Of a stretch of 64,000 bases of DNA, positions 1-10,360 are shown in pieces. The DNA is taken from the NCBI GenBank assembly GCA_907165135.1, contig OU015567.1, forward strand, positions 3,291,001 to 3,355,000. The letters are read 5' to 3'. A program made the translations under genes and the position numbers. The notes beneath the pieces are model-generated. The model did no database searches. It was not told where the DNA came from and saw only the letters and a program-made list of their open reading frames with translations. The stretch comes from Oikopleura dioica. Its lineage: Eukaryota > Chordata > Appendicularia > Copelata > Oikopleuridae. The first letter of the stretch is position 1. Every line of letters begins with the position of its first letter.

Positions 1-2
1 AC

Positions 3-2278
3 AAAGAAACAAAAAAGATCAAGACTGATGACGTCGTCGACGTTCACGTGGTCGAGGGTTGTTCCATCAAAGCTTCTTGGGACCACGACATCGAATGGGA
101 AAAGTTCGGCTGGCACGAGTCTGGCGGCAGTCTGTCTTTCAACCCTGTAGGAATGGTTTACAAAAAAACTCCTCGTTGTCTTCAATAGACTTTTCGCTTT
201 TTCGTAACCCAAAAAGGCTTTAATGAAAACGACGTCTTCGCTCGTTGTGAGTTTCCATCTACTCCAGCTAGCAGTCTCCGCTGGAAAGACTCTGATGTTC
301 AAGGTGCAAACTTGATCGAACGAACAGTGCCTTCTGGAAAGACTCATTTTGACTCGAGCTTCCTTGAATGTGAATTGTTGGACAGAGAGTATGATGAAGA
401 TGAATGTTCTGTTGTCCAGGAATCGTTCTTGAATAGTTATATCAACTCTGAGCTCAAAGAGTAAACATCTTTTTTGCTCAGTCATTTTGAAAGATCTTGA
501 ACTTTACGAAGACCAAGTCGCAAATTCTCATTCCGCCGATGAAGAGTCAATACACTGAGGACGTATTTGCTGATGATGCTCACAAAGTTTGGCACTATGT
601 AAATATCTTTCTATTCATTCTTTAGCTACTTTTTTTTCTTTTTAGGTTGATTCAACCTCAGACTACCAAAAAGTCCACTTCACGTGCCCTCTTGACATCT
701 ACGCGAAAAACGTGAGATTGGTCTCCTTTATCAATGGAAACCTGTATGAATCTGATGACTTCAAGCAAGTTTCAAATGCCCTTCCTGATGTTGCCGGTAA
801 GTATTGGCGAGATATGTTAGTTTTACTGTCTTGTTGAAGAGGATTTGGAGCCAGAAACAGATGAGCTGATGGTATTTGAAACGACTCTCGATGGATATGA
901 AATCACTTTGGATATGGCAGGAAGAGCTGATGGAGTCGCTGAATTCCGATGCAAATATTCAGATGGTACTTATTATTATGTAAAAATCTATCTTTTACAA
1001 TTGAAATTTAGAGAACGAAAAGAAAAAATAGTACTTTTCAATCAAACGAGAAATATATAATTCTTACCCCTATTACAATTAAGAGAGTTGTGGTTTTTTA
1101 CTTGATTTTCAGAAGACGATTTGATGGGCTATTCTCAGCCGCATGTTATTGTCAAATCCCCCGAGGCAAATCCAGACATCGCCACTCTCGAAGTCTCGGG
1201 TTCCTGGGGCTCTGGAATCGCCACCGAAAATCACGTGATTTCCGTCACTTCTGAACTTGTCAACATTGCTTCCTGCAGCCAAAATGCTCCCGGTTATCCA
1301 GCAGAATTGTCGATTAAATTCCACAAAGACGGTTCGTCTCAAAAGGCACTAAAATGGAATTAATTCTAAATTCAAGGACACGATTACTATACCCCTCTTC
1401 CTGGCGTCAACAAACATTCAATTTCTGTCAATCGAGATGTACCCGTCGACTTTGACCTGGTAATTCAATTTACTTTTCTTTGTCTGGAAAAAGATCAATC
1501 TTTTATCTTCAGACAACTGTATCCTGCGTCGTCTCATCTGGAAACGAGACGAAAGAAATCGAACTCGGTACGCTCAATGTCATGCATGAGCCCGAAAACG
1601 TCATGATTTTCCAAACGCCGGAGCAATTCAAATGTACTGCAGAGTACTCTCAATATGACACTGTCACTGCTTCTCTTGTGAGTACCCCTCTTTTTTATTG
1701 GTCTTGAAATGTCTGCTAGACCCTGAACAGAAACGTCAAACAACAAATGGAAAATGGCGAGGCAGTTTTCAATCGAAACAGTTTTACTGAAGAAGAACTT
1801 TCGAAGATTTACTCAACTGGGTAAAATCAACTCTTATTCCAGATTGGTAGTAATTTTTTATCTTAGTGCCAAATGTGTCGTCACGAGTGAAAATTTTGAA
1901 GGAAAATGGGAATCGGAAGTATTGAGCTACAATATTGATCCAGAAGGTAATTTTTAAAATACAAGCAAATGATTGGCTAAAAGACCCCATCCGGGCTTTT
2001 GATTGGCTCATTTTTTCCAGCTGTTTTACCGTTCAGAAATTTTTTGAACTTATCCCTATTCTGATTGAGCGAAAAACATTGCCGCTAAAATAATTTCAGT
2101 AATTGACACAATCAAAAACAACCCCTTGGGCTTCCTGGCCATGACTTTCTTTGCCGCCCTCGCCGTCATCGGAATCTGCGTCTACATGCCCAAAAACGAG
2201 CCCCCACAGTACAAACAGACCGCCACGGAAGTCGACGACGAAGATCCGCTTCACAACTCAAAATCTGAACTTGCATAG
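3..2278 (+). CDS. type I membrane glycoprotein, 5' end outside window
   Basis: Eleven exons join in one frame: 3-146, 189-458, 494-598, 646-796, 840-965, 1113-1331, 1377-1459, 1513-1677, 1720-1820, 1867-1946 and 2100-2278, giving about 540 aa without the N-terminus. The long N-terminal part is rich in beta-type sequence with regularly spaced single cysteines (FTCP, FRCK, VSCV, FKCT, KCVV), as in tandem Ig-like or similar extracellular domains, but I do not recognise the family. Near the end lies one hydrophobic helix (LGFLAMTFFAALAVIGICVY), followed by a short acidic cytoplasmic tail ending NSKSELA. A surface receptor or adhesion protein is therefore the best inference. All introns are GT..AG except the second, 459-493, which fits only as GA..AG. 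Exon phases agree at every junction, so the model is good; the function is unknown. Confidence 0.75.
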
Positions 2279-2948
2279 AACTTTTATTTATTGGACCACT
2301 CTCACTGTTTTTTTTTCTTTGATGCGTCAAGTTTTAAGCTGTTTTTGAAGAAGAAGATTTTCTCGGAGAATGAAAAATTTCTTGGGACAAGGGTTTTTCA
2401 TTAATGAAAGAAAATCTCTTTCATAAAAGAATGATAGTAATAAAAATGAAAAAAAAATATAAAAAATCAGTCTTTGCCATTCATTTTTCATCAAAAGAAA
2501 AAATCAAGACTCTCGATTCTTCGGGTACTTTTGACAGTTGTCTTCAGATATTTTTTGATTTATTTTTTAAATCTTTAGCTGTTAGCTGATGTGTCCAAGT
2601 TTTTCAACTCTGATGTATGATTACTTATTTATTTTGACCCTTATTTGAATTCATCTTTAATTTCGCATCCTCTTCTTTTTCGCATAATAACCCAAGTTCA
2701 ACAACGAATATGAGTTCGCGGACTGCGAGTCACCTAGTTTTGCTAATAAATTATACGATACGAATTTTCGCGTGATGAATTTCAGTTTCTATTTCAGTAT
2801 AAGATCATGGTGAGACAAATTTATTTTATTCATCTCTTCGTGAATCTTTAAAAACTCGCACAAGAGGACTAATTTGTATCTTTCATCTTAAAAAAACTGA
2901 CATTGAATGGTCGCTTAAATACAATTCAGAATAGTTGGTTTCATAGAG
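2279..2948. other. intergenic, no gene seen
   Basis: AT-rich spacer between two plus-strand genes. AATAAA-type signals near 2436-2450 could end the upstream membrane-protein transcript. No exon-like reading frame or repeat was recognised. Confidence 0.5.
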
Positions 2949-3321
2949 ATGAGGTTTTTTCTTCTTTTTGCATTATTTTCTAGCTTGGTTTTAGAAAATG
3001 AAGCTCATCAGGTAGAGAAATAAGATTTTCTTTCTCGTCGAATTCAACAGCTTTTATGGCATTTTTAAGATCACAAAACGCTACTGGTATCAACAAGCGA
3101 TGGACAACGCTGTGAAAATGACCGAAATGACACACAGTCTTTTCGACAACAATATAGAAGAAGATCCCGGTCAGAAAGAACTTCAAGTCAAACTGCTAAA
3201 CAAGTATTTTGACAAGCTTGTAAGATCACAGAAATAAATCAAAGCGCAGATTCGAAATTCGCGGATAATTGGCATCATTAAATACATTATCGTCTTTTTG
3301 GGTCGATCCAGGAGAATATAA
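2949..3321 (+). CDS. small secreted protein, hypothetical
   Basis: The start at 2949 begins a clear signal peptide (MRFFLLFALFSSLVLENEAH). A 58-bp intron (3012-3069) leads in frame to exon 3070-3219, which encodes a charged helical segment (KRYWYQQAMDNAV...). After that two models compete. A 30-bp intron gives a short ending at 3321. A longer intron (3220-3388) joins in frame to the open frame at 3389-3604, which adds two cysteines. The longer model fits the usual intron size better. No family was recognised; the protein is probably extracellular. Confidence 0.45.
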
Positions 3322-3331
3322 ATGAAAAAAA

Positions 3332-3604
3332 ATGGCGGAATCAGAATGTGAGATTCTAACTGACTTTTGGCCACCTAGAAGCGGCGAGAGAAAGTTCTAT
3401 GGAATGAGAGATTTCGGAGTGTTCTTGAATTCAAATTGTTCAATGACCGAAAGACAAGATTTCTGCAAGGAAGCCAGAGTTGGGTTGGACGATAAATGGG
3501 GTCATCTAGCGAAGAGGTACGAAGGTATATTAAATCATATCTGTACGACAGACATGTCAGAGCGAGACAATGATACAGGACGCTTTATTGACGGATTCAC
3601 ATGA
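3332..3604 (+). CDS. candidate last exon of the preceding secreted protein, or a separate small ORF
   Basis: This open frame of up to 90 codons contains SNCSMTERQDFCKEAR and a helical, charged tail. It may be read as its own gene from the ATG at 3332 in a good context. It may also be the 3' exon of the signal-peptide gene starting at 2949, entered at 3389. Composition is protein-like, but no domain is recognised. Confidence 0.35.
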   Translation: MAESECEILTDFWPPRSGERKFYGMRDFGVFLNSNCSMTERQDFCKEARVGLDDKWGHLAKRYEGILNHICTTDMSERDNDTGRFIDGFT

Positions 3605-3653
3605 AAAGTTCGAAAAAAAGAGAAAACAATCGAAATCTTTCATTATTACAGAA

Positions 3654-4991
3654 ATGAAATTTCGAACTTCAATAAGCAGTTTCCTTCTGTAAATCAATTC
3701 TTATCAAACTCGATTTGCAAAACCATACCTCTTTACGGACTCCTCTGATCAACCAATATTCCGACTCTTGCAACACAAAATTGAGTATTGGTCTTGGTTC
3801 TTTGAGTTCCATCGGCTTCGTTCATGTTCTTCTTTCAATCGCGATTCTCGCCGTCTTATTGAAGAAAAAATCTTTCGACAAAAATTTGAACATTTTCAAA
3901 ATCTCCATTGGCTTGCTGCATTTGCTTCAATCTGCATTGTTGGTTCCGCTTTTGGTCCATTTCACCATCGCGCTTTCGAAGGACCAAACACTTTCAAACT
4001 CGAAGCTGCTAAAAGACGACTCGTTCAAGAGCTTCAGAGAAAAGGCATTTGAGAATTGGTGGAGTATCGGGAACATTCTGGCATTTGTGTCGATTTTTGG
4101 ACTGATCTCGAAGCTTTGGATTTTTTCTTTCTTGAGTTTGGACCGAATTTTGATCATCAAATATCCGCTGAAAACGAGAAGCAGGGAACGATTTTTGAGA
4201 ACGAGAGCATTTCTAGCGCTGTCTTTTTCTATTGCAGCTTTTGTTGGAGTCTTTGTAGGTTCTTTATCGCTACCGCATTTTCACGACTGCTTATCTAGCC
4301 ATGGTTCAACAAAAAATCAAACTACGACCTCGTCTCTGGATTGATGATCGCTGGAATTGGAGAAAACCTGGTGTATATCTATCTTTTCTCCATCGCCCTT
4401 CCTTTTTTATTCATCATTATTGCGAATTGCTGTATTCCGTTTATGTTCGCCACTCATCGACGATCGTCCAATTTGAGATCATCGAGAGACGAAACAGTTT
4501 CTATCGAACTTGAGCTTGCCAAAACGACCATCTTAGAGGTATGTTCATATTGTTTTGTTTTTCAAGCAATTTTAGTCTTTTGCTTTTGTTATTGGCCTTC
4601 TCCCGATGATTCTGGTCTTGGTTTTACTTACTGTTTATTATGATAATGTGACATCAAATGTGACTTACAGTCAATTCTCTCTGGAATTCAAGGATAGACT
4701 CAGACGGTTTGAAGAGATCGCCTCCTTCTTATTTTATCTCAATGGCATTTTTATACAGGAGAGGCTCTTTTTCATTCAGTGATAATAACATGTAAACTTC
4801 AATTTATCAATTTTTGAGCCCGAGAAAAGTTTGTGACGATTTTTCGAGGATCGAGCTTTCGAAAAGATTTCAAGGCAATTTTCGTCGAAAATCTCCAACG
4901 AAGAATTTCTACTGAACGGACTACGAGTCGAACTACGGCTACCTCTTTGTCTGATAGACAATTTTCAGACCTCAGAATGCAAGTAAAATAA
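3654..4991 (+). CDS. rhodopsin-type (class A) G-protein-coupled receptor
   Basis: The gene encodes a seven-helix receptor. TM1 (FVHVLLSIAILAVLL) and TM2 lead to TM3, which ends in DRILIIKYPL, a DRY-box variant. TM4 follows; a 44-bp intron (4255-4298) removes the stop seen in unspliced DNA and joins phase 0 to the TM4-TM5 loop and TM5 (YLFSIALPFLFIIIANCC). After intron 4539-4575 comes TM6 (FAFVIGLLPMILVLVLL). TM7 starts FEEIASFLFYLNGIF, but the frame breaks near 4750. A receptor-like tail (FVTIFRGSSFRKDF...) ends at 4991 in another frame. Either an unresolved small intron or a one-base indel explains this. The start is also uncertain: the ATG at 3654 can splice in phase to 3777, or translation starts in an upstream exon. 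The ligand cannot be inferred. Confidence 0.7.
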
Positions 4992-5514
4992 AGAGCATTT
5001 GATCGATCTAAAACTTTTTTTTTTTGCAATTCGTGATATTTTTACATGAAATGGACGCTTGATTGCCATTTTCTGCCAGGAACATGAGCTGGAGATTGAT
5101 AAAAGGGATGAGTAGGGATCAAGGATTGGGATCTCTGGTCTCTAAAAGAATTGATTTTTTTCATGGAAAAATGGAGGTTACTTTCGCTGTTTATTTGAAT
5201 TGTTTCCTAAAACGTCGATTGATGTACTTCTGACATGAAGAGGTTCTCTTCTATGATTTCACAAAAGCGCTCATTTTCAATCAAAATGCAGTAGCGTGGA
5301 ATCGATTCCTGCTTGAAAAATTTGTCTTCTCAAAATCATCACCATAGGATGAAGTCCGCGTACTCATCATCGATTGTCGCCTAATTCGAACCTGATTAAA
5401 TTCTTCAACGACGCTTTGTCTCCTTAATTTTCATTCGGTTTTTCATTAATGATGAACTTCACCTTGTCTCTGCAGCTTTTTTCTCATTTCGTCGTCGAAA
5501 CTTATGGATATTGA
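4992..5514. other. gap without a recognised gene
   Basis: AT-rich sequence between the GPCR and a convergent minus-strand gene. Some minus-strand stretches could be 3' UTR or a last short exon of that gene (an AG at 5474 precedes a 7-codon open stretch). Nothing firmer is visible. Confidence 0.4.
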
Positions 5515-5790
5515 TCAGCTGACGCGTTTACTAAGTGACACCCTTACTTTGTATAGAATAAATCCAAGAAACAAAAGGACGAATAAAGCGCACATGTAGA
5601 TTATCCGCTTCTTGTGTCTAAATTGCAATTAAAAATTCATCGTAAGAAAGAAATAATCACCGAAGCGCTATTTTATGACGATTTGCATAAATTTCATCGT
5701 ATTTGCCATCGTGAAAAGATGTTTCTGATGTTGGCGAAACCCACTTAACGATGATTGAACTCTTTATAAAGCCTATCTTTTGATAACACC
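5515..5790 (-). CDS. small single-pass membrane protein, start not found
   Basis: Read on the minus strand, one exon ends CTTCG|GT and joins across a 44-bp intron, in phase, to CACAAGAAGCGG. The result is a basic cytosolic stretch (ANRHKIALRHKKR), then a single strong TM helix (IIYMCALFVLLFLGFILY) and a short tail ending at the TGA complementary to 5515-5517. Positive charges before the helix suggest N-inside topology. The 5' start exon was not identified. Family unknown. Confidence 0.4.
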
Positions 5791-6453
5791 AGGGTCAATG
5801 TAAACAATCTTACCGGAACATCACTTCTTGTTTGTTTTGATTGAAGACACATCCTTTTTCATTCTTTTCTCCCTCTTCTTATACGGTCTAAGTTGTACCG
5901 TTTAGATTACCGTTTCTCTACTAGCTTCTGAAAAAATCCTGCCTTTCCAGTAAGATTGCTCGTTATGGGGCTAATGAGAACTGGTGAAGGGAGGAGATGA
6001 AGAAACGCGCTGTACAAAATGATTAACTGCCAGACGAGACACGCTCATTATACCAATACCACTCACTCTCCGCGGGCATCAAGGGCAGCGAACGTAATTT
6101 GCAACGCTGATTTCTCTTCTCGAAACCAATACGTCTGCAAATAATTGATATACATATCAATTATAGATAGATTCGCTACACCGCTATTTCTGTCTATTGG
6201 ATTCAATAAAGCAGTAGTTCTCTTTATTTATCTTCCTGCATGCAATGCCAAGTTTAATTGCAAATACAATGAAACTTATTGAAATTTATTGTGCATTATA
6301 TAAATCTTGCCAAACTCAATCATAATTCTCGAGGAAATTTTATCTTAATATTTTCTTACCAGAGTCAAGAACGCCCTGCGGTGATTCATGTTGACTCACA
6401 GGACTGTTAAATATTTTGAAAAGCTTCAGTTCTCCAAGAAAAAATCACAAAAA
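5791..6453. other. intergenic with an 11-bp-arm palindrome
   Basis: No exon was recognised. An AT-rich inverted repeat (ATAATTGATAT, 2-base spacer, ATATCAATTAT) lies at 6141-6164, upstream of the kinase-like gene. It could be a regulatory site or chance in AT-rich DNA. Confidence 0.35.
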
Positions 6454-8606
6454 ATGACTTTTGAGGCTTTTCCGTACCAATTAACTGAGGAGAAGATTTT
6501 GAAATGGTATTCGTCTTTCGTTAAAAATTTAAAAAGACAAACAAGCAGAGATGATAAAGACAGACTTATTTTATCGCTGGAAAGAGCAGAAATCGAGTAT
6601 TTTAAAAAAGAAGAATGGAAGGAAGTCATCTTTCACAAGAGATATGCAGAAGTCTTTACTGATAACCAGCCGAAAAAGATTGTCGACACAACTTGTTTCC
6701 AAAAAATACTTCTTCGCAAAAATCCGACGCTCATTGATCAATTAATACAGCGATGTGAATTAAAAGAAGAGACAGGTCAATGGCAGACAAATCATCTTTT
6801 TCCAGGCCAAGTTATTTCCGCTGGAGGAGAAGCAATTGTGATGAATGAAAATTTCGATGATCTTAAGGGTGTCAACAACGATCGGATAAGGGTCTATCTT
6901 ATGAGTCGACCAACTGATATCTTTTTATTTAGCTTATGACGATCCCAAATCTTTTTTCAGATCCGAAATATCTCAACTAGATCACGAGATACGCAACATT
7001 CTATGGGCGCGCTAATACACTAGAGCTCTGTAGAAAGTCACTGTTAGAAAGGTCATTTTTTAATTTGCGGTTTTATATAGCAAACTATATATTTTCTGAA
7101 AGCTCGAAAAATTCTCTATTCACTGATACCAATATCGATAAGATCAGGCAAGTTTTTCAAGTTCGAACTGCGCGCCAAAAGTCGCAAACACCTGCTCTTT
7201 GGCGCCGGAAAAGGGGATTAAGGGATTAATCAGTGCACAATCTGAGTGCACCGGGAGATTGTCTAAGAGTAAAACCATAATCCATGTGAAAATGAGAAAA
7301 TTCCAATTTCAGGAACTGAACTAGAATCGTGCTCAAACTTTGAAAAAATCGTTGCATCACATTATGCATGCAAACAGGTGCATGCAGCTCAATTTTCAAA
7401 AATCCGTCAAATTAAACTAATAGTTTAGCGTTCAACCTTTCATCTTGAGAAAAATGAAAGGAATTGAATTTCGGGAAGTTACCGAATCTACAGGTACAAT
7501 TTTGGTGAGATCAAGCATTTAAACGTCCTTTGGAGCGGCGGTGGGGATTAATGGATTAGTTTTTTAAAATTTCGCCAAATTAAACTAATAAATCAGGGTT
7601 GAATGTAATATATCATCCAAAAAAATAACTGAATACGATACGGGAAGGTACTGAAACTACAGTCACAAAATTGGCCAGATCGTTGTTGACATCCTTAAGG
7701 TTGCTGTGAGGATTCAAGCATTTGATTCAGCCCTTTTCACAAGAAATTGTGAGCTTACTATTCCCGTTATACACATGTCTAAAAGTATGTATGAACGAAC
7801 TTATTGATATAGATTATTTTTCTTCTGCAAGATGTATGGACACATAAAATTATAATTAAGATTTTGAAAAGGAAATTATACCGAACCATACGAACATTAT
7901 TCGGCATTTTTGCAATATTGAAATATTTAATGAGGAAGACAGTGAACAGGAGGACTGCTTGGGCTGGATAACAATCATGGAACGATGTGAGAAAGATTTA
8001 AAAAAATATCTCTGCGACAATGATGTTCTCATAGATGAAAGAAAAAGTATTGCTACCGGAATTTCAAAAGGACTTGATTACTTGTCCAACGTTATGGGGA
8101 TTGATCATTTCGACAAGAAACCTCAAAATATTTTGATTAAAGGCGGAATTCCAAAGATCATTGATTTTGGTATTCTAAGAGACAAAACTGGACGAAAGAG
8201 CTACAGAAAGATGGGATACGCCAGAAGGGGAAGCAAATACAGAACAGTCGGTTCACTACGTATGTTTTATTTTGTAATGAAAGAGTCATCTATATTCAAG
8301 GCGCTGGTACATCTGGCTTCTGTAATTCAAGACAACTTTTCAATCTCAATAATGTTCCCGACAACGCCAATCTTTATATATTTCTTCTTTGCGACAAGGA
8401 CACAGCACCAAGTCTTCTTTATTATCCAATTACTCAAGAAGAAAAAGAAACGATTCGAGATGAATTAAAAGTTTGTTTACACTTGCGCACTCGTAAAATC
8501 TATAACCCCTGAGCAAACATCGTCCATATTTTAGGCAGCGCCTTACAAACGTGATTGTTTTCCAAAAAGCGCGCCTTGTTCACAAGCCAAGACATTGATT
8601 GAATAA
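6454..8606 (+). CDS. divergent protein kinase (or pseudokinase)
   Basis: Exon 1 (6454-6868) encodes an N-terminal helical domain and then a kinase glycine-loop-like strand (ISAGGEAIVM). A 1-kb intron follows. The next exon, from about 7863 to 8259, carries the alpha-C/beta-4 region (EIIPNHTNIIRHF), a hinge (ITIMERCEKDLKKYL), the catalytic loop HFDKKPQNILI in place of HRDxKPxN, and IDFG. Exon 8302-8470 gives an activation-segment GTSGF; exon 8535-8606 ends the frame. Catalytic Asp, Lys and Asn and the DFG Asp are present, but the HRD arginine is Phe. The beta-3 lysine exon was not found; it may lie in the large intron or be missing. The C-lobe looks short, so the gene may really continue into the next one. 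Substrate unknown. Confidence 0.65.
7150..7740 (+). repeat. diverged tandem duplication inside the kinase intron
   Basis: Two successive segments of about 180 bp share an ordered series of landmarks: CAAATTAAACTAATA, then a CGGGAAG..AC block, then a C(T)ACAG(G/T) block, then GGTGGGGATTAA-like ends. The copies start near 7395 and 7565. An earlier related GGGGATTAAGGGATTAA stretch occurs at 7214. They look like decayed tandem copies of one unit. Confidence 0.45.
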
Positions 8607-8669
8607 TCAAAAAGGTCGATTTTTGCGCAGAGGAAAAGTATGAACTAACACTTTTAATTACCTTTTAAG

Positions 8670-10061
8670 CGTTTTCATGCAAATAAAATTGTGAGCCAAG
8701 CGTACCTGTATCATCCAAAGAGGGACTTTATCCAGAAAGTTAAGAACATCATCACTTTAAAGCAAAATTTTCCTACACTTTGCATTGACGATAGCAATTT
8801 GACAAAATCATATGATCTGGCGAATTTGAGTCCGCTGATAGAAAAAACTCATCTTTCCGATTTTTATCATCTAACGAAAAACATAACTGACCAAAAAGAC
8901 ACTCTTTTGTGTGTTCCCATTGCAATAAGCAATCTTCTACGATGGGCAATCAAAAATGACTTGGAACTGACCGATGATCTTTTGAACCAGAATTTCTCGT
9001 TTCGATATATATTTTTGCTGGTTATTATGATAATTTATCCTCGAAGTGTGGCGGGATTCAATTTAAATCCGAATGAAGAAGAAAAAGATTATCAGTCCTT
9101 CAGCCAAGTTGAGATTCTTCTAAAGAGAATGAAAATGAAGACATACTTAAACTCGAGTGGATGGGAAATTATCAAAAACCGTCATTTACCGCCAGAATGT
9201 CAAGAGATAGTGAAACCATCTTTGTTTTCATATGAGCAGGGTAAGCAATCTTTACGACTTTGAAAAGAATCGTCGAAAAAAAACTTGGTCGTCATTAAAT
9301 TTTCAGTATTTCTTCATGAAAATTTCGACTTCACGGAGCCGCTTACCGTCACGGGAGCTTATCTTGAAATCGACGGAAAAGTAACTTACCATCAAATGCT
9401 TTTGGATCGCGTTGAAAATGGCACTTATATTATTCAAAATACACTTTTATGGCATTCTGACCCGCTTATCAGAATTTCATTATTACATCCTTACTACGGC
9501 AGTAGAGAAATGATGGAAGAATGCGATGGTGGCCGTTATAAATACTTCCTTCCAAATAATGGGCCCCTTTGGCTTGTCAATGAGCTCTATCAAAATATGT
9601 GTCCACAAACTTGGTATCTTCTTCCTGGAGCATATTCAATTTCTCTGTCCTATCAACATAACGAAGTCAACAATGAACTCTTCAAAGAACTTATGGGAAG
9701 AAAAGAGTTTTCTATTTATTCCGAAGGAATCAAACGATCATCATCGACTGAAACTGTTTTTATGAGCTCTTCTTTCATTGAGCCTCAATCAATTTGCTTG
9801 AACGAATTCAAAGACGCTGATTCCTGTGTGAACTTTGAAGTTAACTCTCTGCAAAATCGAAGGATCCACGACGAGCTCTTCCGAGAAATAATGATTCAAA
9901 AAAGTTCGAATCGTATGACACAGTCGCTAGAACCTGAAGCGGTTTCTATTGACTTGAGCGTAATAACAGACGAGTCCGATCTTGATTCCTTGCCAGAATA
10001 TATCGAAAAAAGATTGGAAGAAGAATTTTACAAAAAATACCCGTATTTTCAAGAAACCTGA
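8670..10061 (+). CDS. unknown protein, possibly the C-terminal part of the kinase-like gene
   Basis: Two exons (8670-9240 and 9307-10061) join in phase and end KKYPYFQET. No ATG is visible; an acceptor AAG at 8667-8669 could join it to the upstream kinase-like gene (exon ending 8470 is in the right phase). The protein contains DTLLCVPIAISNLLRWAIKNDL, reminiscent in shape of a cysteine-peptidase-type helix start, and later conserved-looking WHSDPLIRISLLHPYY, ECDGGRYKY and PNNGPLWLVNELYQ. I cannot name the family. The tail after about residue 330 is acidic and Ser-rich. A fused kinase plus novel domain protein is as likely as two adjacent genes. Confidence 0.5.
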
Positions 10062-10360
10062 AAAACAAAATAGGGCCCAATTGTGCTTGTGATTTCCTGA
10101 CAGCAAAGAAGGCGAATATTTTAAAAGAAAAATCAAATAAAATTATTCTTTTTCCTGCAAAAAAATAAATGCGGCCCTTGGAAAAAAAAGTTTTCGTTGC
10201 ACCAAACTTCAACAATTCTGGTATCCTAGTGTTTTTTATAATAATGAAAATTTTTATTTGTGGCTTGATATTTTACGTATTGAGCAAAAGTTTATTTACA
10301 GTACTGCTAATAATAAGCAAAACAGCCTCTTGTGCTTGGTCAAGTGGGATCTTTGAATAT

